Made by a program: the position numbers and the translations under genes. A stretch of 64,000 nucleotides of DNA from Streptomyces eurocidicus (GTDB taxonomy: Bacteria > Actinomycetota > Actinomycetes > Streptomycetales > Streptomycetaceae). Of the stretch, positions 7,680 to 16,539 are shown in pieces; the first letter of the stretch is position 1; every line of letters starts with the position of its first letter. The stretch spans positions 186,001 through 250,000 of the forward strand of contig NZ_LGUI01000003.1 in assembly GCF_002891295.1 (NCBI RefSeq). The letters run 5' to 3'. A model generated the notes under the pieces. That model worked only from the letters and a program-made list of their open reading frames with translations. It was not told where the DNA came from and made no database searches.

Positions 7680-9008
7680 TCACACCCGCACGTTCGACAA
7701 CCCCTGCCCCTGCGCCGGAATCACCCGCAGCGCCCCGGCCTCACCCCGGCCCTCCCGGCCCGAGGCCCGGTCCGACCGATCCCCGCGATCGAGCAACAAC
7801 ACCGCGAGATCATCCGTGAGCTCCCCGCCGTTCAGCTCCCGGACCCGCGTCACCGCCGCCTCCAGCAGCGCCTCCCCGCGGAGCCCGTCCTTTACCTGAC
7901 GGCCAATCAATTCGACCATGCCGTCCTGGCCGAGGCGCTCCGAACCGGCGCCGACCTTCCCCTCGATCAGGCCGTCCGTGTACATCATCAGACTCCAGTG
8001 GCCGCCGAGTTCGACCTGGGTGCGCGGCCAGCGGGCGCGCCGGAGCAGGCCGAGGGCCGGGCCGCCGTCGTCCTGCGGCAGCAGCCGGGGCGCCTGCCCG
8101 GGGAGGGCGAGCAGCGGGGCGGGGTGGCCGGCCAGGCTCAGCCCGGCCCGGCGGCCGTCGGGCGAGATGTCGACGGCGCACAGCGTCGCGAAGGTCTCCT
8201 CGTCCGCCCGCTCGTGCTCCAGGACCTGCTGCAACGTGGCGAGCAGCTCGTCGCCGCAGAGCCCGGCGAAGGTCAACGCGCGCCACGCTATGCGCAGTTC
8301 GACGCCGAGCGCCGCCTCGTCGGGGCCGTGCCCGCTGACGTCGCCGATCATCGCGTGCACGGTGCCGTCGGGCGTCCGCACGGCGTCGTAGAAGTCGCCG
8401 CCGAGGAGCGCGCGGCTGCGGCCCGGCCGGTAGCGGGCGGCGAAGCGCAGCCCGGAGCCCGCCAGCAGCGGGGTCGGCAGCAGGCCGCGCTCCAGCCGGG
8501 CGTTCTCCTGGGCGCGCAGCCGGGACTCGCTGAGCTGTCGCTGGGTGAGGTCCGCGCGCTTGCGGGCGATGGCGTAGCGGATGGCGCGGCCGAGCACCCG
8601 GCCGTCGAGCTCCTCGCGGAAGAGGTAGTCCTGCGCGCCGGCGCGTACCGCCTCGGCCGCGCGCTCGGCGTCCGCCTCCGCCGTCAGGGCGAGCACCGCG
8701 TGCCGCGGGGCGAGCAGCAGCACCTCGTGCAGGGCGGCCAGTTCATCGGTGCCGTCGGCGGGCGGCGTGGTGAGGTCGAGGAGGATGCAGTCGACGTCGT
8801 CGGTGAGCAGCCGCTCCGCCTCGGTGAGGTTGCGGGCCGTACGGATACGGAAGGGCTTGCCCACAGCACCGCCCGCGGCCCCGGACATGCCGGTGAGCTC
8901 CGGGACCGACAGCGGTCCGGCGGGATCGCTCTCGATCACCAGGAGGGTCAGCCCGGCGTCGGGCGGGATCGCGGAGGGCTCCGCGGGCCTCGGCGCGGGT
9001 ACGGGCAT
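7680..9008 (-). CDS. Response-regulator receiver fused to a PP2C (RsbU/SpoIIE-type) phosphatase
   Basis: This 442-residue cytoplasmic protein has an N-terminal receiver-like domain (about residues 18-150, with DCILLDLTTPPADG around the phospho-acceptor Asp), a coiled linker (RKRADLTQRQLSESRLRAQE) and a C-terminal PP2C domain (about 205-420, with GGDFYDA, GDVSGHGPDEA, MYTDGLIE and TDDLAVLLL holding the metal-binding Asp/Gly). It would dephosphorylate an anti-sigma antagonist when phosphorylated or allosterically switched. ATG 9008 has GGAAGGA eight bases upstream. No antagonist or anti-sigma gene lies next to it, so the partner is unknown. Confidence 0.88.
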   Translation of the reverse strand: MPVPAPRPAEPSAIPPDAGLTLLVIESDPAGPLSVPELTGMSGAAGGAVGKPFRIRTARNLTEAERLLTDDVDCILLDLTTPPADGTDELAALHEVLLLAPRHAVLALTAEADAERAAEAVRAGAQDYLFREELDGRVLGRAIRYAIARKRADLTQRQLSESRLRAQENARLERGLLPTPLLAGSGLRFAARYRPGRSRALLGGDFYDAVRTPDGTVHAMIGDVSGHGPDEAALGVELRIAWRALTFAGLCGDELLATLQQVLEHERADEETFATLCAVDISPDGRRAGLSLAGHPAPLLALPGQAPRLLPQDDGGPALGLLRRARWPRTQVELGGHWSLMMYTDGLIEGKVGAGSERLGQDGMVELIGRQVKDGLRGEALLEAAVTRVRELNGGELTDDLAVLLLDRGDRSDRASGREGRGEAGALRVIPAQGQGLSNVRV

Positions 9009-9176
9009 GGTGGTGGTTTCCTTCCGGTTCCCCCCGGGAGGGCGGACCCGCCGACCGGCGGGTACCGAACGCGACCATAGCGTCAGGCACGGTCGAACGG
9101 AATGGAACGAAGCCACTCGCCGCTGTCATATGCCCTAGCCGGAAACGCGTTTGGCGGGACCGAGGAGAATCACTCG

Positions 9177-9701
9177 ATGACATACATCACGCTCGTACGG
9201 GGCGACATCACAGAGCAGGCCGTCGACGCCGTCGTGAACGCCGCGAACAGCTCACTGCTGGGCGGCGGCGGGGTCGACGGGGCCATCCACCGGCGGGGCG
9301 GGCCCGAGATCCTGGCCGCCTGCCGTGACCTGCGGGCCGGCCACTACGGGCGTGGTCTGGCGGCCGGCCGGGCCGTCGCCACGACCGCGGGCCGGCTGCC
9401 CGCCCGCTGGGTGATCCACACGGTGGGCCCGGTCTTCTCGCCCGACGAGGACCGCTCAGCGACCCTCGCGTCCTGTTACCGGGAGTCGCTGCGGGTGGCG
9501 GACGAGCTGGGCGCCCGTACGGTCGCGTTCCCCGCGATCTCCACGGGCGTCTACCGCTGGCCGATGGCGGACGCGGCGCGGATCGCGGTCCGGGCGGTCA
9601 CGGAGGCGGCGGAGGAGACGGGCTCGGCCGTCACCGAGGCGCGCTTCGTCCTGTTCGACGCGGCAGCGCTCGAAGCCTTCGAGGCGGCGCTGGCGGGCTG
9701 A
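9177..9701 (+). CDS. Macrodomain protein, O-acetyl-ADP-ribose deacetylase type
   Basis: This 174-residue stand-alone macrodomain would bind or hydrolyse ADP-ribose esters. Signatures are GDITEQAVDAVVNAANSSLL, GGGGVDGAIHRRGG and AFPAISTGVYRWP, which form the ADP-ribose pocket of the MacroD/YmdB group. GAGGAG lies nine bases before ATG 9177. It is divergent from the phosphatase gene and convergent with the NlpC gene. It may act in removal of ADP-ribosylation or in recycling of sirtuin products. The exact substrate is not predictable. Confidence 0.92.
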   Translation: MTYITLVRGDITEQAVDAVVNAANSSLLGGGGVDGAIHRRGGPEILAACRDLRAGHYGRGLAAGRAVATTAGRLPARWVIHTVGPVFSPDEDRSATLASCYRESLRVADELGARTVAFPAISTGVYRWPMADAARIAVRAVTEAAEETGSAVTEARFVLFDAAALEAFEAALAG

Positions 9702-9702
9702 A

Positions 9703-9808
9703 GATCAGCCCGTCCGGGGGCACTTCCCAGCGGACACCGCGCGGAACGGGGTCCGGGGCGGAGCCCCGGTTACGGGAAGGGGCGGGCAGGGGAAGAAGCC
9801 CCGCAGGG
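9703..9808. repeat. Dispersed modular palindromic repeat, copy B
   Basis: This partial copy contains TCAGCCCGTCC, the ACCGCGCGGAACGGGGTCCGGG and GGCGGAGCCCC modules and the outer arm CGGGAAGGGGCGGGCAGGGG. It lies between the convergent macrodomain and NlpC/P60 genes and starts at the macrodomain stop. It shares the outer arm with copies A, C, D, E and F. Confidence 0.75.
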
Positions 9809-9810
9809 CC

Positions 9811-10926
9811 CTACCCCGGCCGCACCACCCCGAGTATCGGCATCGACCCCGCCCCCGCCATCGTCACCTGCCGACCGGGCCGCGGCGCGTGCACCATCGT
9901 GCCGTCGCCCACGTACATCGCCACATGGCTCGCGTCCGCGAAGTAGATGATCAGGTCGCCCGGCCGCATGTCCTTGACGTCCACCTTGGGCAGCTGCCGC
10001 CACTGCTCCTGCGAGGTGCGCGGTATGCCCCGGCCGGCCGCGCCCCACGCCTTCAGGGTCAGTCCGGAGCAGTCGAAGGTGTCCGGGCCCTCGGCGCCCC
10101 ACACGTAGTTCTTGCCGATCTGGGCGGTCGCGAAGGCCACGGCCCGCTTGCCCTCCTCCGTGGCCGAGCCGGCGTCCTTGAGGGTGATGCCCTTCACGGC
10201 GTCGGAGGAGAGCCACTGCTTCTGCTGCTGCCTGGCCCGTTCCTCCTCCAGCTGCCGCAGCCGCTCCTTCTCCTTCTCCTCCAGCCGCGACTCCAGCGCC
10301 CTGGCGGCCGACAGCTTGGACTCGACCTCCTGTTTGGCGGTCTCCTTGCGCTTCCGCTCGTCGTCGAGCGTCTTCCACCGCGCGCTCGCGGCCTTCGCGT
10401 AGCCGTCGAGGTCCTTCCGGGTGGCGGCGGCCTCCGCGAGCAGACCGCGGGTGGCGGCCTCCCCCTTATGGGTGAGCGCGAGGCCGTCGAGGAAGGTCTG
10501 CGGGGAGGCGGAGAGGAAGAGCCGCACCTGGGGCGGCATGGCGCCGTCGCGGTACTGGGCGCGGGCCAGCGAGCCCGCCTGGTTGCTGAGCCGGTTCATC
10601 CGCTCCTGCGCGGTGGCCGCCTTCTTCGCGATCTCCACGATCGACTTCTCCTGGCGGCGGGTCGCCTCGTCCGCCGCGTTGTACGCGTCGGTGGCCGCCT
10701 CGGCCTGCCGGTAGAGGCCCTCCACCTCCTTGTGCACGTCCTCCAGACTCCGGGCCGGCGGTTTCGGGTCCGCGAAGGCCACACCGGGCACGGCGACCGC
10801 CCAGACCAGCGCGGTCAGCGCTATCGCGTACCCGCCCGTACCCCTGCCGTTCCGCCTCACAGGCCACCTCCGCGGCGTCCGCCCCCACGTCTGACATACC
10901 GTCACGCGAGACTCGGATGCTGCCAT
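9811..10926 (-). CDS. Secreted NlpC/P60 cell-wall hydrolase with coiled-coil
   Basis: This 371-residue exported enzyme probably cleaves peptide stems of peptidoglycan. It has an N-terminal signal region (about residues 28-52, GYAIALTALVWAVAVPGVAFA), a long coiled-coil (about 58-235, rich in Glu, Lys and Arg) and a C-terminal NlpC/P60 domain (about 255-371). The catalytic Cys is in TFDCSGL and the His in DASHVAMYVGDG, with a third polar His in MVHAPRPG. ATG 10926 is chosen for the compact signal peptide, though its ribosome site is weak. The coiled-coil is typical of RipA-like hydrolases that are held inactive or attach to division proteins. Confidence 0.9.
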   Translation of the reverse strand: MAASESRVTVCQTWGRTPRRWPVRRNGRGTGGYAIALTALVWAVAVPGVAFADPKPPARSLEDVHKEVEGLYRQAEAATDAYNAADEATRRQEKSIVEIAKKAATAQERMNRLSNQAGSLARAQYRDGAMPPQVRLFLSASPQTFLDGLALTHKGEAATRGLLAEAAATRKDLDGYAKAASARWKTLDDERKRKETAKQEVESKLSAARALESRLEEKEKERLRQLEEERARQQQKQWLSSDAVKGITLKDAGSATEEGKRAVAFATAQIGKNYVWGAEGPDTFDCSGLTLKAWGAAGRGIPRTSQEQWRQLPKVDVKDMRPGDLIIYFADASHVAMYVGDGTMVHAPRPGRQVTMAGAGSMPILGVVRPG

Positions 10927-11010
10927 GGTCACCCGCAAACCGACAGAGATCTGCGTCACACTCGATGGGGAAATCGGCCTTTCTGCCGGGCTACCACCCT
11001 GACGGGTGAG

Positions 11011-11054
11011 GTTCACCCTCCGTTCACTCTCACCCTTCGACCGCTTCACCTGTT
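11011..11054 (+). promoter_or_regulatory. PHO box of pstS (PhoP-binding direct repeats)
   Basis: Four 11-bp units run head to tail: GTTCACCCTCC, GTTCACTCTCA, CCCTTCGACCG, CTTCACCTGTT. The first, second and fourth match the GTTCACC-type unit bound by streptomycete PhoP. They lie about 140 bp before pstS, with TAATTT around 11060 as a possible -10 element. This implies induction of pstSCAB by phosphate starvation through PhoR-PhoP. Confidence 0.85.
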
Positions 11055-11193
11055 CTGCCTAATTTCAGCCCTAGAGGGTGTGAGCCCCACCGTCCGAACG
11101 GCCCTCACCCTCATGGCACGACCACAGCAACATGAGCACCACCCACCTCTCGCACGCCGCCCCAGCGGCGGCTCCCGGAAGGAACACCCGAAA

Positions 11194-12324
11194 GTGAAGC
11201 TTCAGCGCAAGAACCGGCTCCGCGCCGTCGCCTTCGGCGCCATCGCCGTCTCCGGCGCCCTGGTCCTCACGGCGTGCGGCTCGGACGACAACAGCGGCGG
11301 CGGATCCACCGGCGGTGGCTCCACCAAGGCCGCCGGCAACATCAAGTGCGAAGGCAAGGGCCAGCTGCTGGCCTCGGGCTCGTCCGCGCAGAAGAACGCC
11401 ATGGACCTGTGGGTCAAGAACTTCATGGCGGCCTGCAAGGACATCCAGATCAACTACAAGCCCACCGGTTCGGGCGCGGGCATCCAGGAGTTCCTCCAGG
11501 GCAAGACCGCCTTCGCGGGCTCCGACTCGGCGCTCAAGCCGGAGGAGGTCACCAAGTCCAAGGAGGTCGTCAAGGGCGGCCAGGGCATCAACCTCCCCAT
11601 GGTCGGCGGCCCCATCGCCGTGGGCTACCACGTCTCCGGCGTGAAGGACCTGGTCCTGGACGCGGACACGCTCGCCAAGATCTTCGACAACAAGATCGAG
11701 AAGTGGAACGACCCGGCGATCGCCAAGCTCAACAAGGACGCCAAGCTCCCGGACCTCAAGATCCAGGCGTTCCACCGCTCCGACGAGTCGGGCACCACGG
11801 ACAACTTCACCAAGTACCTCAAGGCCACCGCCGACAAGTCCTGGCCCTATGAGCCCGCCAAGGCGTGGAAGCCCAAGGGCGGCCAGTCCGCCGACGGCTC
11901 GGCCGGGGTGTCCTCGCAGGTCAAGCAGACCGACGGAGCCATCTCCTACTTCGAGCTCTCCTACGCCACCGCCAACAAGATCGACACGGTCAAGCTGAAC
12001 ACCGGCGCCAGCGCCCCGGTCGAGGCCACCTCGGACAACGCCTCCAAGGCGATCGCCGAGGCCAAGATCAACGGCACCGGCAAGGACCTCGCGCTCAAGC
12101 TCAACTACGCCACCAAGGCCGAGGGCGCCTACCCGATCACCCTGGTGACGTACGAGGTCGTCGGTGACAAGGGCAACAAGGCCGAGACCCTGCCCGCCAC
12201 CAAGTCCTTCCTGACCTACGTCGCGAGCGAGGACGGCCAGTCCGTCCTCAAGGACCTCGGCTACGCCCCGCTGCCCGCCGAGATCGCGAAGAAGGTCCGC
12301 GAGGCCGTCGCGAGCCTCGCCTGA
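11194..12324 (+). CDS. pstS: Phosphate ABC transporter substrate-binding lipoprotein PstS
   Basis: This 376-residue lipoprotein captures phosphate outside the membrane for PstCAB. It has a signal peptide with the lipobox LTAC (Cys28) followed by a Ser/Gly linker. The phosphate-binding motifs are SGSSAQKNAMDLW, PTGSGAGIQEF, AGSDSALK and DESGTTDNF. GTG 11194 has GGAAGGA about ten bases upstream. It is the first gene of pstSCAB, after a four-unit PHO box. A GC hairpin follows its stop, which would let pstS mRNA accumulate above the membrane-part genes. Confidence 0.97.
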   Translation: MKLQRKNRLRAVAFGAIAVSGALVLTACGSDDNSGGGSTGGGSTKAAGNIKCEGKGQLLASGSSAQKNAMDLWVKNFMAACKDIQINYKPTGSGAGIQEFLQGKTAFAGSDSALKPEEVTKSKEVVKGGQGINLPMVGGPIAVGYHVSGVKDLVLDADTLAKIFDNKIEKWNDPAIAKLNKDAKLPDLKIQAFHRSDESGTTDNFTKYLKATADKSWPYEPAKAWKPKGGQSADGSAGVSSQVKQTDGAISYFELSYATANKIDTVKLNTGASAPVEATSDNASKAIAEAKINGTGKDLALKLNYATKAEGAYPITLVTYEVVGDKGNKAETLPATKSFLTYVASEDGQSVLKDLGYAPLPAEIAKKVREAVASLA

Positions 12325-12329
12325 CCCGT

Positions 12330-12364
12330 GTGCGGCCGGGCCCCGACCCGGGACCCGGCCGCAC
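12330..12364 (+). terminator. pstS-pstC intergenic hairpin (partial terminator or RNA stabiliser)
   Basis: GTGCGGCCGGG (12330-12340) and CCCGGCCGCAC (12354-12364) form an 11-bp perfect stem with a 13-base loop just after the pstS stop. There is no T-run. In this operon such a hairpin would favour excess binding protein over permease. Confidence 0.65.
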
Positions 12365-12430
12365 CGTCCGGTGCACCGCCGCGCCAGGGGCCGCGCTCAT
12401 CCGGGCCGGCCCCGCAGACCGGAGAAACCC

Positions 12431-13423
12431 ATGGAAATATCCTCAGCCACCGCAGACTCCCCACCGCCACCGGCCGGCGGTACCCGCCCCGTGGAGCGGA
12501 CGAAGCCGGCCGCCCGACCGGGTGACCGGATCTTCCTCGCCCTGTCCCGGGGCTCCGGGATCCTGCTCCTGGTGATCATGGCCGCGATCGCGGTCTTCCT
12601 CACCGTCCGGGCCACCAGCGCCCTCTCGAAGAACGAAGGCAACTTCTTCACCACCTTCGAGTGGGCCGCCAACGGCACCCCGCCGGTCTTCGGCATCGCC
12701 GTCCTGGCCTTCGGCACCGTGGTCAGCTCGATCATCGCGATGCTCATCGCGGTGCCGGTCGCCCTCGGCATCGCGCTCTTCATCTCGCACTACGCGCCGC
12801 GCCGGCTGGCCACCCCGCTGTCCTACGTGATCGACCTGCTCGCCGCCGTGCCGTCCATCGTCTACGGCCTGTGGGGCGCCCTCTTCCTGGTGCCGCACCT
12901 GGGCGGGCTCTACAGCTGGTTCGACGACTACCTCGGCTGGACCGGGATCCTCGCGTACCACGACGGCGCCGCCCGCTCCCTGTTCACCATCGGCATCCTG
13001 CTGGCGATCATGATCCTGCCGATCGTCACCAGCGTCAGCCGCGAGGTCTTCCTGCAGACCCCGAGGATGAACGAGGAGGCCGCGCTCGCCCTCGGCGCGA
13101 CCCGCTGGGAAGTCATCCGGATGTCCGTCCTCCCGTTCGGCCGTTCCGGTGTCATCAGCGCCTCGATGCTGGGCCTCGGCCGCGCGCTCGGCGAGACCAT
13201 GGCCGTCGCGACGGTCCTCTCCCCCAGCTTCGAGATCGGCAAGAGCCTGCTGGATCCCGGTGGCGGAACGTTTGCGCAGAACATCGCGAGCAGCTTCAAG
13301 GAGTCCGGTGAGATCGGCAAGGACGCCCTGATCGCCTCCGGTCTGGTGCTCTTCGTCCTCACCCTGCTGGTCAACGGCGCCGCCCGCATGATCATCGCGC
13401 GCCGCAAGGAGTACACGGCATGA
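12431..13423 (+). CDS. pstC: Phosphate ABC transporter permease PstC
   Basis: This 330-residue inner-membrane permease has six predicted membrane segments, from LLLVIMAAIAVFLTV near residue 45 to GLVLFVLTLLVNGAARMII at the end. The ABC-permease EAA loop is in NEEAALALGATRWEVIRMS (about 214-232). ATG 12431 has GGAG eight bases upstream. Its stop overlaps the pstA start (ATGA), so the two permease halves are translationally coupled in a 1:1 ratio. Confidence 0.97.
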   Translation: MEISSATADSPPPPAGGTRPVERTKPAARPGDRIFLALSRGSGILLLVIMAAIAVFLTVRATSALSKNEGNFFTTFEWAANGTPPVFGIAVLAFGTVVSSIIAMLIAVPVALGIALFISHYAPRRLATPLSYVIDLLAAVPSIVYGLWGALFLVPHLGGLYSWFDDYLGWTGILAYHDGAARSLFTIGILLAIMILPIVTSVSREVFLQTPRMNEEAALALGATRWEVIRMSVLPFGRSGVISASMLGLGRALGETMAVATVLSPSFEIGKSLLDPGGGTFAQNIASSFKESGEIGKDALIASGLVLFVLTLLVNGAARMIIARRKEYTA

Positions 13424-14505
13424 GCGGAGTGACCATGAACGAGCCACTGGTCGCCGACGACGCCCCGCGCGCCTCGCGCACCCTGAACCGGCCGAGCCTG
13501 CCCCGCTGGACCCCGGCCGCCCTCGCCGCCGCCTCGGTGGCCCTGGGCACCGGCATCGGCCTGGGCGCCGGGCTGAGCAGCCGCATCCAGTGGGGCCTGA
13601 TCGCCGTCCTGCTCTTCATCGGCGGTACGTACGCCCTCGCGGCCCGTGTCGAGGGCCGCCGCCAGGCCAAGGACCGGCTGGCCACCAGCCTGGTCTGGGT
13701 CTGCTTCGTGCTCGCCGTGATCCCGCTGGTCTCCCTCGGCTGGGAGACGATCTCGCGCGGCAGCAAGGTGCTCGACGGGGGCTTCCTCTCGCACTCCATG
13801 GCCGGCGTGCTGACCATCCAGCCGGGTGGCGGCGTCTACCACGCGATCATCGGCACCCTGGAGCAGGTCGGCATCGCCACCGCCATCGCGGCCCCGATCG
13901 GCCTGCTGACCGCCGTCTACCTGGTGGAGTACGGCCGCGGCCGGCTCGCCAAGGCGGTCACCTTCTTCGTCGACGTCATGACGGGCATCCCGTCGATCGT
14001 CGCCGGTCTGTTCATCCTCAGCTTCTGGATCCTGATGCTGGACTTCGGCTATTCCGGCTTCGCCGGGTCGATGGCCCTGGCGATCCTGATGATGCCCGTC
14101 GTCGTCCGCTCCACCGAAGAGATGCTCAAGCTCGTGCCGAACGAGCTGCGCGAGGCGTCCCTGGCCCTGGGCGTGCCGAAGTGGCGCACGATCCTCAAGG
14201 TCGTCCTGCCCACCGCCATCGGCGGCATCGCCACCGGTGTGATGCTCGCGGTCGCCCGCATCGCCGGTGAGTCCGCCCCGATCGTGCTGCTGGTCTTCGG
14301 CTCCCAGCTGATCAACAACAACCCCTTCGACGGAGCCCAGTCCTCGCTGCCGTACTACATCTACGAGCAGTGGGCGGCCGGCAACGAGGCCAGCTACGAC
14401 CGGGCCTGGGCAGCGGCCCTCGTCCTCATCGCCTTCGTCATGATCCTCAACCTGGTGGCCCGCGGCATCGCCCGCTGGAAGGCCCCGAAGGGAGGACACA
14501 GGTGA
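13420..14505 (+). CDS. pstA: Phosphate ABC transporter permease PstA
   Basis: This 361-residue permease half pairs with PstC. It has several hydrophobic segments, with the EAA loop in LREASLALGVPKWRTILK. ATG 13420 overlaps the pstC stop by four bases, and ATG 13435 would be a shorter option. It has an N-terminal extension of about 60 residues including two added membrane segments before the core, as is usual in actinobacterial PstA. Confidence 0.96.
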   Translation: MSGVTMNEPLVADDAPRASRTLNRPSLPRWTPAALAAASVALGTGIGLGAGLSSRIQWGLIAVLLFIGGTYALAARVEGRRQAKDRLATSLVWVCFVLAVIPLVSLGWETISRGSKVLDGGFLSHSMAGVLTIQPGGGVYHAIIGTLEQVGIATAIAAPIGLLTAVYLVEYGRGRLAKAVTFFVDVMTGIPSIVAGLFILSFWILMLDFGYSGFAGSMALAILMMPVVVRSTEEMLKLVPNELREASLALGVPKWRTILKVVLPTAIGGIATGVMLAVARIAGESAPIVLLVFGSQLINNNPFDGAQSSLPYYIYEQWAAGNEASYDRAWAAALVLIAFVMILNLVARGIARWKAPKGGHR

Positions 14506-14522
14506 GCTGCAGCGGAGGCTGG

Positions 14523-14555
14523 GGGTCGCCCCCGAGGAACGAGGGGGCGGCACCC
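14523..14555 (+). terminator. pstA-pstB intergenic hairpin
   Basis: CGCCCCC (14527-14533) pairs with GGGGGCG (14543-14549), extended by GGGT with ACCC, in the 134-bp gap between pstA and pstB. No T-run follows, so partial read-through into pstB is expected. The rest of the gap has no open frame and no clear promoter. Confidence 0.45.
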
Positions 14556-14639
14556 GGCCGGAGCGGAAGCGAAACGAAGTCCGACCATTCGACGCAGACC
14601 CATCGCTGACAGCGATAGCAGAAAGCAGAAGTGATCCCC

Positions 14640-15419
14640 ATGGCCAAGCGAATCGACGTCAGCGGCCTCTCCGCGTTCTACGGCTCCCACCGGGCCATCG
14701 ACGACATCTCGATGACCGTCGAGCCCCGCTCCGTGACCGCCTTCATCGGCCCGTCCGGCTGCGGAAAGTCCACCTTCCTGCGCACCCTGAACCGGATGCA
14801 CGAGGTCACCCCGGGCGGCCGGGTCGAGGGCAAGGTGCTGCTCGACGACGAGAACCTCTACGGGCCCGGCGTCGACCCGGTCTCCGTGCGCCGCACGGTC
14901 GGCATGGTCTTCCAGCGCCCGAACCCCTTCCCGACCATGTCGATCTACGAGAACGTGGCCGCGGGCATCCGGCTCAACGGCGGCCGCGTCCGCAAGGCCG
15001 AGCTGGACGCCGTGGTCGAGAAGTCCCTCCAGGGCGCCAACCTCTGGAAGGAGGTCAAGGACCGGCTGAACAAGCCGGGAGCGGGCCTCTCCGGCGGCCA
15101 GCAGCAGCGTCTGTGCATCGCGCGGGCGATAGCCGTGGAGCCCGAGGTACTCCTGATGGACGAGCCCTGCTCGGCGCTGGACCCGATCTCCACCCTCGCC
15201 ATCGAGGACCTGATCGGCGAGCTCAAGGAGCGCTTCACGATCGTGATCGTCACCCACAACATGCAGCAGGCCGCGCGCGTGTCGGACCGTACGGCCTTCT
15301 TCAACCTCGCGGGCGTCGGCCAGCCGGGCAAGCTGGTCGAGATCGACGACACCGAGCGGATCTTCTCCAACCCGTCGGTGCAGGCCACGGAGGACTACAT
15401 CTCGGGCCGCTTCGGCTGA
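14640..15419 (+). CDS. pstB: Phosphate ABC transporter ATPase PstB
   Basis: This 259-residue ATPase energises phosphate uptake. It shows Walker [10 protein letters not shown] (about residues 39-47), the signature [14 protein letters not shown], Walker [13 protein letters not shown] and the switch His in [11 protein letters not shown] 14640 yields the start MAKRIDVSG usual in streptomycetes. GTG 14631 is an in-frame alternative. Last gene of the pst operon, followed by two strong hairpins. Confidence 0.97.
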   Translation: MAKRIDVSGLSAFYGSHRAIDDISMTVEPRSVTAFIGPSGCGKSTFLRTLNRMHEVTPGGRVEGKVLLDDENLYGPGVDPVSVRRTVGMVFQRPNPFPTMSIYENVAAGIRLNGGRVRKAELDAVVEKSLQGANLWKEVKDRLNKPGAGLSGGQQQRLCIARAIAVEPEVLLMDEPCSALDPISTLAIEDLIGELKERFTIVIVTHNMQQAARVSDRTAFFNLAGVGQPGKLVEIDDTERIFSNPSVQATEDYISGRFG

Positions 15420-15433
15420 GCCCGCCGCGAGCC

Positions 15434-15508
15434 GCCTTGCGGCGCTGCATGGCGGTGCCGCCGCAAGGCGAAGGGCCCGCCCCCCGGTGAACACCAGGGG
15501 GCGGGCCC
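15434..15508. terminator. Double hairpin terminator between pstB and pit
   Basis: The first stem is GCCTTGCGGCG (15434-15444) with CGCCGCAAGGC (15459-15469). The second is GGGCCCGCCCCC (15473-15484) with GGGGGCGGGCCC (15497-15508), continued inward by GGTG/CACC. It lies between convergent pstB and pit and can stop transcription from both sides. Confidence 0.85.
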
Positions 15509-15534
15509 GTTCGATTTCCGGACTATCGCGTCCG

Positions 15535-16533
15535 CTATCCGAATGCGAGGTTGACGATCCAGTAGCTGAACGCGGCGACGAGGGCCGCGGCCGGCATGGT
15601 GATGAACCAGCCCATCACGATGTTCTTGGCGACGCCCCAGCGGACGGCGCGCGAGCCCTTCGTGGAGCCCACGCCCATGATCGCGGACGTGATCACATGC
15701 GTGGTGGAGATCGGCGCGTGGAACATGAACGACGCCGTGTACATGACCGAGGCGGCGGTCGTCTCGGCGGCGAAGCCCTGCGGCGGGTCCAGCTCGATGA
15801 TCCGGCGGCCGAGCGTCCGCATGATCCGCCAGCCACCCGCGTACGTACCGAGCGACAGCGTGAGCGCGCAGGACAGCTTGACCCAGAGCGGGATCGCGTC
15901 GTCCATGGACTGCACATCACCGATGACCAGGGCCATCACCACGATGCCCATGGTCTTCTGCGCGTCCTGCAGACCGTGGCCGAGCGCCATGCCCGCCGCG
16001 GAGACGGTCTGGGCGATCCGGAAGCCGCGCTTCGCCTTGTGCGGGTTGGACTTCCGGAACATCCACATGATCGCGACCATCACCAGATAGCCGATGATCA
16101 GGCCGACGAACGGCGAGAGGAACATCGGGATGACGACCTTCTCGACGACGCCCGACCAGATGACGGTCGTACCGCCCGCGAGCGCCGCGCCCACCATGCC
16201 GCCGAACAGGGCGTGCGAGGAGGACGACGGAAGGCCGAAGTACCAGGTGATCATGTTCCAGGCGATCGCGCCGATCAGGGCGGCGAAGAGGATGCCCATC
16301 CCCTTGTCGCCCACCGGAGTCTCGATCAGGCCCTTGCTGACGGTCTTGGCGACCCCGCTGCCGAGGAAGGCACCCGCGAGGTTCATCACCGCCGCCATCG
16401 CGAGGGCCGCACGCGGGGTCAGCGCCCGCGTGGAGACCGAGGTCGCGATGGCGTTCGCGGAATCGTGGAAGCCGTTCGTATATGTGAAACCGAGCGCGAC
16501 CGCGATGGTCACGACAAGCGCAAACGTGTCCAC
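15535..16533 (-). CDS. pit: Low-affinity inorganic phosphate transporter, PiT family
   Basis: This 332-residue membrane protein moves metal-phosphate with protons. The duplicated PiT signatures are present: YTNGFHDSANAIATSVSTRAL near the N-terminus and APISTTHVITSAIMGVG near the C-terminus, with GLPSSSSHALFGG between them. About nine hydrophobic segments are visible. It starts six bases after the DUF47 stop, so the two form one operon. The pair lies back to back with pstSCAB. Confidence 0.96.
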   Translation of the reverse strand: MDTFALVVTIAVALGFTYTNGFHDSANAIATSVSTRALTPRAALAMAAVMNLAGAFLGSGVAKTVSKGLIETPVGDKGMGILFAALIGAIAWNMITWYFGLPSSSSHALFGGMVGAALAGGTTVIWSGVVEKVVIPMFLSPFVGLIIGYLVMVAIMWMFRKSNPHKAKRGFRIAQTVSAAGMALGHGLQDAQKTMGIVVMALVIGDVQSMDDAIPLWVKLSCALTLSLGTYAGGWRIMRTLGRRIIELDPPQGFAAETTAASVMYTASFMFHAPISTTHVITSAIMGVGSTKGSRAVRWGVAKNIVMGWFITMPAAALVAAFSYWIVNLAFG

Positions 16534-16539
16534 CGGGGG

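Noticed and set aside
9889..11193. An open frame that extends pstS upstream by about 435 codons
   Set aside because: It is antisense to the NlpC/P60 gene and passes through the PHO box. The lipoprotein signal places the true pstS start at 11194.
10927..11193. c-di-AMP (ydaO-type) riboswitch before the NlpC/P60 gene
   Set aside because: Such switches often precede actinobacterial wall hydrolases, but the conserved core is not recognisable here or before 23304.
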